From Bacteroidales bacterium (GTDB taxonomy: Bacteria > Bacteroidota > Bacteroidia > Bacteroidales > JAFGUD01): a DNA stretch of 40,095 bases. Positions 18,917 to 27,579 of this stretch are shown here, in pieces. A program made the position numbers and the translations under genes. The stretch is from positions 1-40,095 of the forward strand of contig JAFGUD010000165.1 of the NCBI GenBank assembly GCA_016938685.1. Direction: 5' to 3'. A model generated the notes under the pieces. It saw nothing but the letters and a program-made list of their open reading frames with translations. It searched no databases and was not told the DNA's origin. Each line of letters starts with the position of its first letter. Within the stretch, counting starts at the first letter, position 1.

Positions 18917-19798
18917 TTATTTTCCAATTTTAAGAATAGCATCAATCATTTCATCGGCAGTTTGGAATCTATGTTTTTGAGCTTCAATGAACATCTCGCG
19001 AAGCTGAATTTTAGAATATTTATTCGGCGGTTTTTTTAGCTCTATTTTGTAGGTTGATTTTTGAATGATATTAAAAACTTCCTGAGTAATTTTCCTTGTT
19101 TTAGGTAGATTTTGTGTTAGTTGTAAATTGGCAACAACTTCCGGTATTTGGTGATTAAATGGTAATTTATTGTTTAAAGTTATCCATAAACTCATTCCAA
19201 CAGCATATATATCAGAGGTTTCATTAGTCAAGTCAACAAATCTTAAAACTTGTTCGGGAGGAGAAAAAATTAATGCAAAAGGAGCCATGTTATCAATAAG
19301 TTCCAATTTTTCTGATTTTGCCATTCCAAAGTCAATTAATTGAACTTTTGGCTTGATAAAGTATTCTTTGTCAAAGCTATTTGAGTTTAAAAGAATGTTC
19401 GCAGGTCTAATATCACGGTGAATAATTTTTTGTGAGTGCAATTCTTTTAATCCTTCTAAAACTTCAACGAAAACTTTCAAATAAAATTCCAAATTTGCTT
19501 TTCTGCGATATTTTTGTTTATTCGTAAAGTCTTGTAAATCAACTCCTTCAATGTGTTCTCTAATTACAAATGAGTAATCTTCATTTTGAAAAGAATCAAT
19601 TAATTTGCAAATATTTTTATGTTCAATATTTACAGAGCTTTCACGTAGGTAGCTTAAAACAGAACTTTGACTATTATTGTTAAATGATTTAATAATCAGA
19701 TTTTTGCTATCTCCCACTCTATTTCCAACATATACTTTTTCGTTTGGATTTCGAGTTTTAAGTTTATTGATTATGTTGTATTTTGTTGAGTTAGACAT
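18917..19798 (-). CDS. Eukaryotic-like Ser/Thr protein kinase
   Basis: The 293-residue protein is a bare kinase domain with no transmembrane or extracellular part, so it should act in the cytosol. Visible elements are Lys37 in NLIIKSFN (ATP-binding Lys), the catalytic loop HRDIRPAN (Asp129, Asn134), DFG at 156-158, the PPEQ of the activation segment (Glu182) and SDIYAVG of subdomain IX. The glycine-rich loop is poor, and the Lys usually found two residues after the catalytic Asp is Arg131. This does not necessarily abolish activity. The gene is first in a unit with the VWA lipoprotein and divergent from the GH3 gene. No PP2C phosphatase is adjacent, unlike the TerY-type kinase/phosphatase/VWA triads. 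Confidence 0.9.
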   Translation of the reverse strand: MSNSTKYNIINKLKTRNPNEKVYVGNRVGDSKNLIIKSFNNNSQSSVLSYLRESSVNIEHKNICKLIDSFQNEDYSFVIREHIEGVDLQDFTNKQKYRRKANLEFYLKVFVEVLEGLKELHSQKIIHRDIRPANILLNSNSFDKEYFIKPKVQLIDFGMAKSEKLELIDNMAPFALIFSPPEQVLRFVDLTNETSDIYAVGMSLWITLNNKLPFNHQIPEVVANLQLTQNLPKTRKITQEVFNIIQKSTYKIELKKPPNKYSKIQLREMFIEAQKHRFQTADEMIDAILKIGK

Positions 19799-19846
19799 AA
19801 TTCAAAAATAATTGAAAAATAAAGAATAAAAAAGAAAAGATTTTGT

Positions 19847-19876
19847 TTTGATATTGACTAATCGGTATTACTTTTG
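19847..19876 (+). promoter_or_regulatory. Promoter of the GH3/beta-lactamase gene
   Basis: TTTG (19847-19850) and TACTTTTG (19869-19876) match both consensus boxes with an 18-base spacer, one short of the usual range. Transcription would start near 19883, downstream of which the ATG at 19903 is the first good start. Confidence 0.6.
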
Positions 19877-19902
19877 CAAATGAAAATAAAAAGTTGATTA
19901 TT

Positions 19903-22854
19903 ATGTGGAAGAATTTAATGAAAGTTTTAGTTTTAGTACCTTTTGTGTTGGCTTTTACAGTTTTTTCAATTCGTGAAAAATCTGAAAAACCTGAGCCAAC
20001 CGATCCTCCTTTTGTCAATTACAGTTCACAATGGGTTGATTCAGTTTTCAGTTCAATGACTTTGGAGGAAAAAATAGGTCAGCTTTTTATGATACCTGTT
20101 TATCCCGATCAGGAAAATCAAAATTTTGCCGATAATTTAATCAAAAATTATAAAGTTGGAGGTTTAATATATTTTAAAGGCCATCCTACAAAAGTTGCTC
20201 AGTTAACAAATCATTTTCAATCAATTTCAGAAACACCGCTGATGATGGCAATAGATGGAGAATGGGGAGTTGGCATGCGTTTGGACAGTGTTGTCGTTTA
20301 TCCTCATCAATTAATGTTGGGTGCAATAGAAGACAACAGCTTAATTTATGCAATGGGAGAACAAATTGCAACTCAGTGTAATACATTAGGAATAAATATA
20401 AATTTTGCACCGGTTGTTGATATTAACAACAATGCAATGAATCCTGTGATTGGTGTTCGTTCATTTGGTGAAAATAAAATAAAGGTTTCACAAAAAGGTT
20501 ATGCTTATTCACTTGGAATGCAGGATAACAATGTGTTGGCAGTTGCAAAACATTTCCCGGGGCATGGAGATACAGATGTTGATAGTCATAAAGATTTACC
20601 TATTATTAATGTGTCACGCCAGAGATTAGATACATTGGAGATGTTTCCTTTTAAACACCTTATTAATAATGGAGTTGGTGGAATTATGATGGCACATTTA
20701 TATATTCCTTCATTAGATAATTCTCCGAATTTACCTTCTTCTTTATCCGAAAAAATAACAAATGGAATTTTGATTGAAGAACTTGGTTTTAAGGGACTTG
20801 TTTTTACAGATGCTTTGGGAATGCAGGGAGTAGCAAAGTTTTTTGGACCAGGTGAAGCTGAAATAAAAGCTTTACAAGCCGGAGTAGATGTATTACTGAT
20901 GTCTGATGATGTTGCAGTTTCGTACAAAGCAGTATTAAATGCAGTGAAAAACGGTAAAATTTCCGAAGAAATAATAGATTTTAAAGTTAAAAAAATATTG
21001 CTTGCTAAATACTGGATGAAATTGAATAAATTTAAACCACTGAATACCAAAAATATAGGTGATGTTTTGAATTCTCCAGAAGCACAATTAGTAAATAGAA
21101 AATTGGTTGAATCTGCTTTAACATTAGTTCAAAATGTAGACAATACAATTCCATTTCAAAATTTAGAATCTGTTAAAATTGCCTCTGTATCAATAGATAA
21201 CGGAGAGCCTACCGTTTTTCAGGATTTTTTACTTCGATACGCTAGAGTAGATAATTATACAATTAATAAATCAGCTCCTGAAAGTGATTTTTTTGCTTTG
21301 GAAACTAAATTAGCTGATTACGATTATGTGATTGTTGGTGTGCATAATACAAGTCAGTATGCAGTTAAAACTTATGGAATAACTACAACAGCTTTAGAGT
21401 TTGTTTCAAGATTAGCACGTAAACAGAAAGTAGTTTTGGACTTATTTGGTAATCCGTATGCTTTAAAAAGATTTTCTAATCTAGATAAAGTTGTCGCAAT
21501 TTTAGTTTCTTTTGAAGACACAAAAGTTGCTCAGGAGTTATCAGCTCAGTTGCTTTTTGGAGGCATTCCAGCAAAAGGCAAATTACCTGTAACAGTAAAT
21601 GATATTTTCAAACAAGGGAATGGACTAACAACTGCTCAAATGAGAATAAAATATTCAATTCCTGCTGAACTGCATATCAATTACGAAAAACTGGCACAAA
21701 TAGATTCATTAATTTATTCGTCAATTGGACAGAAAGCATTTCCCGGATGTCAGGTGCTGGCAATAAAAGATGGCACTGTTTTTTATCAAAAATCCTATGG
21801 TTATCATACATACAAAATGAAGCAACCTGTTAAATGGAACGATATTTATGATCTTGCTTCAATAACAAAAGTAGCTTCAACAACAACAGCACTAATGAAA
21901 TTGTACGAAGAAGGAAAATTTGATGTTTACGAAAAAATGTCGACATATTTACCTGCTTTGGACACTACAAATAAAAGCCACATTAGAATTTTAGATGTAT
22001 TAACACATCAGGCTCAACTTACACCTTGGATTCCTTTTTACAAACGAGCATTAAATTCAGATGGAAGTTGGAATACTGACCTTTTATCACATTCATATTC
22101 AGATACTTATAATATTCATGTTTCCAAAAATGTTTATATGAATGATGAGTTCCAAAAACAAGTTTACCAGAGAATCTACAATTCTGACTTAAGAAGTTCA
22201 AAAAGATACAAATATAGTGATTTAGGATTTTATCTATTCAAGCAAATTGTTGAAAAACAGTCAGAACAATCATTAGATAAGTTTGTTAAAACAAATTTCT
22301 ACGATAAATTAGGAGCTTATTCTTTGGGATACAATCCAATGGATAATGGATTTGATGAAAATCAGACTCCACCAACAGAATATGATTTTAAATTTAGAAA
22401 ACAATTAGTTCAAGGTTATGTTCATGATTATGGAGCAGCAATTTTTGGCGGAGTTGGCGGACATGCAGGATTATTTTCAAGCGCAAATGATTTGGGTAAA
22501 CTAATGCAGATGTTTTTGCAAAATGGTGAATATGCAGGTGTTCGTTATTTGAAATCTTCAACTTTGGCCTTATTTACAAAACAGCCTTTTCATACAAATC
22601 GCAGAGCTTTAGGATTTGATGCAACAGATGGGAATGGCGTAGGTCCTGCTTGTAGCCTTACATCTTCTAAAAGCTATGGTCACACAGGATTTACAGGTTG
22701 TATGGTATGGGTAGATCCAAAATATGATTTTGTGTATATTTTCCTGTCAAATAGAATTTATCCAGATATCGAAAATAATCTATTGATGGAAAACAATGTG
22801 AGAGAGCTTGTGCAATCATTGTTTTATCAATCATTCTTGTATTATACAAACTAA
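19903..22854 (+). CDS. GH3 beta-N-acetylglucosaminidase fused to a class C beta-lactamase-like serine hydrolase
   Basis: The protein is 983 residues from the ATG at 19903; a TTG at 19894 opens the frame three codons earlier. An N-terminal signal or anchor covers about 5-22. The GH3 domain (about 45-375) has the NagZ-type motif KHFPGHGDTDVDSH (216-229; Asp227/His229 acid-base pair) and nucleophile Asp303 in FTDALGMQG. A GH3 C-terminal-like domain (about 395-570) joins it to a penicillin-binding/AmpC-like domain with SITK (Ser653, Lys656), YSD (771-773) and HTG (927-929). This architecture is known in Bacteroidota. I infer periplasmic breakdown or recycling of peptidoglycan: GH3 removes GlcNAc and the serine hydrolase cleaves a second bond. 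Actual beta-lactam hydrolysis is not implied. Confidence 0.93.
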   Translation: MWKNLMKVLVLVPFVLAFTVFSIREKSEKPEPTDPPFVNYSSQWVDSVFSSMTLEEKIGQLFMIPVYPDQENQNFADNLIKNYKVGGLIYFKGHPTKVAQLTNHFQSISETPLMMAIDGEWGVGMRLDSVVVYPHQLMLGAIEDNSLIYAMGEQIATQCNTLGININFAPVVDINNNAMNPVIGVRSFGENKIKVSQKGYAYSLGMQDNNVLAVAKHFPGHGDTDVDSHKDLPIINVSRQRLDTLEMFPFKHLINNGVGGIMMAHLYIPSLDNSPNLPSSLSEKITNGILIEELGFKGLVFTDALGMQGVAKFFGPGEAEIKALQAGVDVLLMSDDVAVSYKAVLNAVKNGKISEEIIDFKVKKILLAKYWMKLNKFKPLNTKNIGDVLNSPEAQLVNRKLVESALTLVQNVDNTIPFQNLESVKIASVSIDNGEPTVFQDFLLRYARVDNYTINKSAPESDFFALETKLADYDYVIVGVHNTSQYAVKTYGITTTALEFVSRLARKQKVVLDLFGNPYALKRFSNLDKVVAILVSFEDTKVAQELSAQLLFGGIPAKGKLPVTVNDIFKQGNGLTTAQMRIKYSIPAELHINYEKLAQIDSLIYSSIGQKAFPGCQVLAIKDGTVFYQKSYGYHTYKMKQPVKWNDIYDLASITKVASTTTALMKLYEEGKFDVYEKMSTYLPALDTTNKSHIRILDVLTHQAQLTPWIPFYKRALNSDGSWNTDLLSHSYSDTYNIHVSKNVYMNDEFQKQVYQRIYNSDLRSSKRYKYSDLGFYLFKQIVEKQSEQSLDKFVKTNFYDKLGAYSLGYNPMDNGFDENQTPPTEYDFKFRKQLVQGYVHDYGAAIFGGVGGHAGLFSSANDLGKLMQMFLQNGEYAGVRYLKSSTLALFTKQPFHTNRRALGFDATDGNGVGPACSLTSSKSYGHTGFTGCMVWVDPKYDFVYIFLSNRIYPDIENNLLMENNVRELVQSLFYQSFLYYTN

Positions 22855-22936
22855 AAAAAGTATTCATTCTAACATTTGATTTCCTTAATTAATTCTAAAA
22901 CTCTTTAAAAAAAGGTATAATAATGCACTAAAATTC

Positions 22937-22944
22937 TAAATTTG
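22937..22944 (+). promoter_or_regulatory. -7 element for the beta-helix lipoprotein
   Basis: TAAATTTG is an exact TAnnTTTG match 43 bases before the GTG start at 22987. No convincing -33 box was found. Confidence 0.4.
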
Positions 22945-22986
22945 GTGTTTTGTAAACATTTGTAACCAATTTAAAATAGAATTTTA

Positions 22987-24399
22987 GTGAAAAAAAGTAT
23001 TTTATATATAGCATTGGTAATCAGTATTTTTGCTTGTAATAAGTTCAATGCACCTCAAAGTGGTAATCTTACATTTTCAGAAGATACTGTTTTTTTTGAC
23101 ACTATTTTTACTCAAATAGGCTCAACGACCAAACAATTCAAAGTATACAATAAAACAACAACTCCAATTCTTCTAAATCAGGTTTATGTTTCAGGTGGAA
23201 GTACTTCAAAGTATCGTTTAAATATTGATGGATTTGCCGGAAATAGTGCCGAAGGTATTACTATTGATGCAAACGATAGTATGTACGTTTTTGTTGAAGT
23301 AACAATTGATCCGGTTAAAGATGACTTAGTCGAAACAGATTCATTAGTTTTTATTAGTGGCGAAAATGTTCAGAAAGTTCAACTTTTAGCAGTTGGTAGA
23401 GATGTTAATTTGATAAAAGGCAAAGTTTTGCAAACCCAAACATGGACAGCTGACAAGCCATACCTTATATATAACTCAGTTTTAGTTGACACATTACAAA
23501 CCTTAACATTAGAACCCGGTGTTGAAATATACTCACATAGGTATTCTTATGTTCTAGTAAAAGGAACAATAAAAGCAGAAGGTACAAAAGAGTTGCCAAT
23601 TCTATTCAGAGGAGATAGAATAGACGAAGATTGGTACACTGATAAACCCGGACAATGGGGCGGAATAGTATTTTTACAGGGTAGTTTTGGAAATTATATG
23701 AACTATGTCAAGATAAGCGAAGGATTTTACGGAGTTGCAATAGATTCGTCAATAAATTTAGCAACTCCTACTCTATTTATCAATAACTCAGATATTTCTC
23801 ATTGTTCATTTGCAGGGATTTATGCATTGAAGACAAGTATTACAGTATTAAATAGTGTTTTATCAGATTGTGGCGTTCATAATGTAGGTTTATTTTTGAG
23901 TGGAGAATATAGTTTTTACAATTGTACTATTCAAAATGATTATAGATATACAACAAGAAATACGCCGGCAGTTGGAATGAAAAATTATTGGGTAGATGAT
24001 GATTATGTTGCCCATTTATCGGGAAATTTATCAGCATTTTTTAGTAATTGTATAATTTACGGGAATTTAGAAAATGAATTTACAGCAAGTGCATACAGTT
24101 CCGAGACAATGGCAATTGGTTTTGAGAATTGCTTGATGAAACTAGATTTAGAAAACAATGACACAACAAGTAATGTGTTCAAAAATTGTATTGTAAACGA
24201 AGATCCTCTTTATTATTTAGAAGATGAAAAAGGCAATGATGATTTTGACTATCATTTATCGTCAGATTCGCCGGCAAGAAAAAAAGGAAATAAAAATATT
24301 GTGTTATCGAATATAGAGTTATTAGGATTTGATGTTGATGGAATAGAAAGATTATCAGATGGTTATGTCGATATTGGAGCTTTTGAGTACGTTGAATAA
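22987..24399 (+). CDS. Beta-helix-like surface lipoprotein
   Basis: The 470-residue protein starts at a GTG and has a textbook lipoprotein signal ending SIFAC, with the lipidated Cys at residue 17. The start is supported because it gives the MKKS-type signal directly. Residues about 25-135 look like an Ig-like or choice-of-anchor beta domain. From about 150 to 440 the chain is a series of short N/G/S-rich beta strands (for example INNSDISHCSFAGIYALKTS), typical of right-handed parallel beta-helix proteins. No catalytic residues of polysaccharide lyases or hydrolases can be identified. It is probably an outer-membrane-anchored surface or periplasmic protein, but ligand and role are unknown. 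Confidence 0.8.
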   Translation: MKKSILYIALVISIFACNKFNAPQSGNLTFSEDTVFFDTIFTQIGSTTKQFKVYNKTTTPILLNQVYVSGGSTSKYRLNIDGFAGNSAEGITIDANDSMYVFVEVTIDPVKDDLVETDSLVFISGENVQKVQLLAVGRDVNLIKGKVLQTQTWTADKPYLIYNSVLVDTLQTLTLEPGVEIYSHRYSYVLVKGTIKAEGTKELPILFRGDRIDEDWYTDKPGQWGGIVFLQGSFGNYMNYVKISEGFYGVAIDSSINLATPTLFINNSDISHCSFAGIYALKTSITVLNSVLSDCGVHNVGLFLSGEYSFYNCTIQNDYRYTTRNTPAVGMKNYWVDDDYVAHLSGNLSAFFSNCIIYGNLENEFTASAYSSETMAIGFENCLMKLDLENNDTTSNVFKNCIVNEDPLYYLEDEKGNDDFDYHLSSDSPARKKGNKNIVLSNIELLGFDVDGIERLSDGYVDIGAFEYVE

Positions 24400-24528
24400 C
24401 AAAAATAGTCTTGAAAAATATTAAAAAAAACATTCAAAATTCTTTTTTTTCCAAAAAATGTACTAATATTGCACTCCGTTTTTGAGAAACAATTTTATAC
24501 ATAAAAAATAGTTAAAACAAGTAATATC

Positions 24529-24921
24529 ATGGATTCAACTAAGAAGAAAATAAATAAGGATTCAGTAATGAGAAGAGTTCAGGAAACAGTTAACCCAACC
24601 CAAAAACTTCCTGATTTCGGTAGTGGAGACACTATTACTGTTCATTATAAGATTAAAGAAGGTAACAAAGAAAGAGTTCAGGCTTTTAGAGGTGTAGTAA
24701 TTCAAAAGAAAGGACGTGGACAAACTGCTACTTTTACAGTTCGTAAAACCACAGCCGGTATTGGAATTGAAAGAATTTTTCCAGTTTCATCACCTTTTAT
24801 TGATAGTATAGACATAAACAAACATGGTAAAGTAAGACGAGCACGTATTTATTATTTCCGTAATTTAAGTGGTAAAAAAGCTAAAATTAAAGAAAGAAGA
24901 GTGTTTGCTAAAAAGGACTAA
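24529..24921 (+). CDS. rplS: Large ribosomal subunit protein bL19
   Basis: The 130-residue protein matches bL19 throughout: the GDTITVHYKI strand, FRGVVIQKKGRG, TFTVRK, GIGIERIFPVSSP and the basic end KVRRARIYYFRNLSGKKAKI. It sits at the interface of the 30S and 50S subunits. About 12 extra residues at the N-terminus relative to the E. coli protein are plausible for the phylum. It stands alone here; the trmD/rimM genes found next to it in many bacteria are absent. A near-consensus TAATATTG lies about 60 bases upstream, and a strong terminator follows directly. Confidence 0.97.
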   Translation: MDSTKKKINKDSVMRRVQETVNPTQKLPDFGSGDTITVHYKIKEGNKERVQAFRGVVIQKKGRGQTATFTVRKTTAGIGIERIFPVSSPFIDSIDINKHGKVRRARIYYFRNLSGKKAKIKERRVFAKKD

Positions 24922-24929
24922 GAAATATT

Positions 24930-24951
24930 CCCGCCAAGGCGGGTTTTTTTT
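24930..24951 (+). terminator. rplS terminator
   Basis: CCCGCC (24930-24935) and GGCGGG (24938-24943) form a stem with a two-base AA loop, followed by eight or more T. Confidence 0.92.
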
Positions 24952-25020
24952 AATAAGGTGTTTGAATATCTCAAGTATTTTATTTTAATTTGCAACTGCA
25001 AAAATTTATAACAAAAGATT

Positions 25021-25713
25021 ATGTCAAAGAAAAAAGATACATCTACAGAAGGAAAAGGATTAGAATCGATAGAATCAACCTTAACTAAAAGTGAACAGTT
25101 TATTCAAAAAAATCAAAAGATTTTAACTTATGTGCTTTTAGGTATTGTTGCAGTAGTTGGTTTGTATTGGGCGTTTATGAAATTTTACAAACAACCGCGT
25201 GAAAAAGAAGCTATTTCTCAAATGTTTGTTGCTCAACAAAACTTTCAAATTGATTCATTTGCATTAGCTCTTAATGGAAATGCTGCATATCCTGGTTTTA
25301 TTGGTATTATTGAAGATTACAGCGGAACAGCTGCTGCAAATTTATCTCAATATTATACAGGTGTTTGTTATATGAATATGGGTGACTTTGATAAAGCAAT
25401 AGAATATCTAAAAGATTTTAAAACTTCGGATTTGTTATTAGGTTCAGAAAAAAATGGAATTATTGGGGATGCATACGTAGAAAAAGGTGACTTTGAAAAA
25501 GCAATTACTTTCTACAAAAAAGCAGTTTCTGAAGATTATAAAAATGATTTTACAACTCCTATATATTTGAAAAAATTAGGTTTGGTTTATGAAAATCAAG
25601 GTCAAAAAGACAAAGCATTAGAAGTTTACGAGAATATTTATTATAATCATCCTCGTTCAAACGAAGCCAGAACAATTGAAAAATATATTGAAAGAGCTAA
25701 ACTGAACATGTAA
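25021..25713 (+). CDS. Membrane-anchored TPR protein (YfgM-like topology)
   Basis: The 230-residue protein has a charged cytosolic N-terminus, one transmembrane helix (about 35-53, LTYVLLGIVAVVGLYWAF) and a C-terminal TPR region with units such as YYTGVCYMNMGDFDKAIEYL and GDAYVEKGDFEKAITFYKKA. This layout resembles YfgM/PF09976-type proteins that expose a TPR domain to the periplasm and associate with the secretion or envelope assembly machinery. It follows rplS, but a terminator lies between them, so it is separately transcribed. It ends in a terminator shared with the convergent alanine racemase gene. The TPR call is firm; the YfgM-like role is inference. Confidence 0.85.
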   Translation: MSKKKDTSTEGKGLESIESTLTKSEQFIQKNQKILTYVLLGIVAVVGLYWAFMKFYKQPREKEAISQMFVAQQNFQIDSFALALNGNAAYPGFIGIIEDYSGTAAANLSQYYTGVCYMNMGDFDKAIEYLKDFKTSDLLLGSEKNGIIGDAYVEKGDFEKAITFYKKAVSEDYKNDFTTPIYLKKLGLVYENQGQKDKALEVYENIYYNHPRSNEARTIEKYIERAKLNM

Positions 25714-25738
25714 TAAATTTTACAAAATATTAAAAAAT

Positions 25739-25762
25739 CCCGCCAATTGTGCGGGTTTTTTT
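25739..25762. terminator. Bidirectional terminator
   Basis: CCCGC (25739-25743) pairs with GCGGG (25751-25755) around a seven-base loop, with an A-run before and seven T after. It serves the convergent TPR gene and the alr operon, and its T-run abuts the alr stop codon. Confidence 0.8.
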
Positions 25763-26909
25763 ATGCCAAAACTCTGTCGATATTATCCGGCAATCTGGCT
25801 AAAATTTCATAGTTTAAAGAATTGTTCATTTCGGCAAAAGACGCAAAAGATATTTCATTTTCGCCCTGTCTTCCGATCAATACAACTTCGTCGCCAATTT
25901 TAATATTTGGTATTTCTGTAATATCACAAATTGTCATATTCATATTCACAGTTCCGATAATTTGAGCTCTCGATTCTTTAACCAGCACATGTCCGTTATT
26001 GCTCAAAGACCGACTATAGCCATTTGCATAACCGACAGGAATAATCATGATTATAATATTTTTTTGTGCTTGATAACCTAGCCCATAACCTACAAATTCT
26101 CCTTCTTTTACTTTTTTTATGGACATTACAGTTGTTTTCCACCTCATTATACGTCGCAGTTTGTCTTCTCGTGTTTTGTACTTATGAATAAAATTTATAA
26201 ATGTTTCTTTTGTAGGCCAATAACCATATACAAGTATTCCTGTTCTTATCAAATCAAATTGAGAATTAGGATAATTTATTGCTGCCGCAGAACAAGCAAT
26301 ATGTGTTATTTCAGGCTTTATTTCATTGTTATTCAGTAATTTAACCCGCTTTTTGAATGTCGCAAGTTGTTTTGTAACACGAGAATTATTTGCTATGCTT
26401 TCAGCTCCTGCAAGGTGAGACGTAACACCTTTAATAATTAAATATTCTCTGTTTTTAAGTATTATTTTAATTACCTTCTTTAAATCATTTAAACTTAATC
26501 CGGTACGATTCATTCCGGTTTCGATATCAAGATGAACAATCGCTTTTTTATTTGTTTTTTTAGCAATCGAAATTGCATATTCTAATACAGAAATTTCATA
26601 TATGTAAAATTCAATATTATTGGCAATAACCCATTCGTAATCTTCGGGATAAACAAAACCCATTATCAATATAGTTGAGCCAGACTTTTTATATTCTAAC
26701 GCAATTTTTGCTTCGGGAGAAGAATACAACGAAAAATGATTAACTCCTACTCTTTCAAGTGAGGGAACCATTATGTCCGTACCGTGGCCATAAGCGTTGC
26801 CTTTTATTACAGCAGAAATTATGACTCCTTCTTTAAATTGAGATTTTAAAAATTCAATATTATTTTCAATTGCATTAAAATTTATTTCAATCTGAGATGT
26901 ACTAGCCAT
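25761..26909 (-). CDS. alr: Alanine racemase-like PLP enzyme (fold type III)
   Basis: The 382-residue enzyme should interconvert L- and D-alanine or a related amino acid. The PLP lysine is Lys36 in IKGNAYGHG (normally KANAYGHG). The second catalytic base is Tyr275 in GYGLGY, and the family motifs TGMNRTG and PVGYANGY are present. The usual CMDQ region reads NMNM (322-325), seen in some alanine and broad-spectrum racemases. It is the last gene of a four-gene leftward operon and its start overlaps the end of the M23 gene by 8 bases. Many Bacteroidota carry alanine racemase fused to MurF, so this separate copy beside another racemase may serve the cluster's pathway rather than ordinary wall synthesis. 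That is inference. Confidence 0.92.
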   Translation of the reverse strand: MASTSQIEINFNAIENNIEFLKSQFKEGVIISAVIKGNAYGHGTDIMVPSLERVGVNHFSLYSSPEAKIALEYKKSGSTILIMGFVYPEDYEWVIANNIEFYIYEISVLEYAISIAKKTNKKAIVHLDIETGMNRTGLSLNDLKKVIKIILKNREYLIIKGVTSHLAGAESIANNSRVTKQLATFKKRVKLLNNNEIKPEITHIACSAAAINYPNSQFDLIRTGILVYGYWPTKETFINFIHKYKTREDKLRRIMRWKTTVMSIKKVKEGEFVGYGLGYQAQKNIIIMIIPVGYANGYSRSLSNNGHVLVKESRAQIIGTVNMNMTICDITEIPNIKIGDEVVLIGRQGENEISFASFAEMNNSLNYEILARLPDNIDRVLA

Positions 26910-27579
26910 AATTTAAAATTAGATTTGGATTTGGGCAAATTATTTTGAATTTTTCTTTTTCTTTTAGAGAACAAACACCAAAGAAGTCCCCTTTTTTGCC
27001 CATTAAATCGGTAATTATCTGAAAATGAAGATGTGAAGGCCATTTGCCGTTTTCTGTCTTGTTCCCAATTTCCGCAAACTTTTCACCTTTAGGAATAATT
27101 TTTCCTTCATAAAGATTGTTTAATGAAGAGAGAGATAAATGTCCGTATAATGTATAAAAAGTAGTGTTTTCAAGTTGATGTTCAAGAATAATAGTCGGTC
27201 CGTAATCTCCAAAATTATCGTTTATTTGAAAACTATGTATTTTACTGTCGGTAAAAGCAAAAATTGGTGAATTTGCCGGACACCAAATATCAACACCAAG
27301 ATGAATACTTCTGGCATTTTCACCTGTTCCAAAATGAGAACTTCTTTTGTAAATCAACCTGTTTTCCATGTATCCGCCAATACCAATATCAGCGTCAGAT
27401 TCGGAAAGTTTTTTGTTTACATAATTATCCAACTCATTTGTATTCGACAAGTCAATAGAATAAAGTTCCTGATTATCAACCGAAAAGTCAAATTCAAATA
27501 TAGAAGTTGTTTTCAAGTCAAATTCAAAAATTTGACCTAAATCTTGTTTTTTTTGTTGTAAAATATCTTTTAAAATCAT
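26902..27579 (-). CDS. M23 (LytM-type) peptidase-like protein without signal peptide
   Basis: The 225-residue protein has complete M23 zinc and catalytic residues: His93 and Asp97 (HLGVD), His147 (YGHLS) and His183/His185 (HLHF). M23 enzymes usually cut glycyl or D-amino-acid bonds in peptidoglycan outside the cytoplasm. Here no signal peptide or membrane segment is visible in the roughly 75 residues before the domain. The sequence, including the tail CPNPNLIL, resembles the M23 domain found inside large cytosolic phosphotransferase/M23/class III aminotransferase fusions, as I recall them. It overlaps its upstream neighbour by 4 bases (ATGA) and alr by 8, so translation is tightly coupled. 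A cytosolic hydrolase acting on a small peptide or amide is the best guess. Confidence 0.87.
   Translation of the reverse strand: MILKDILQQKKQDLGQIFEFDLKTTSIFEFDFSVDNQELYSIDLSNTNELDNYVNKKLSESDADIGIGGYMENRLIYKRSSHFGTGENARSIHLGVDIWCPANSPIFAFTDSKIHSFQINDNFGDYGPTIILEHQLENTTFYTLYGHLSLSSLNNLYEGKIIPKGEKFAEIGNKTENGKWPSHLHFQIITDLMGKKGDFFGVCSLKEKEKFKIICPNPNLILNYG

Noticed and set aside
20586..21050. 154-residue minus-strand open frame within the GH3 gene
   Set aside because: It lies wholly inside the GH3 catalytic region in another frame and shows no recognisable protein features.
19903..22854. Antibiotic-resistance beta-lactamase
   Set aside because: The serine hydrolase domain is fused to a GH3 glycosidase and fits peptidoglycan metabolism; there is no evidence for drug hydrolysis.
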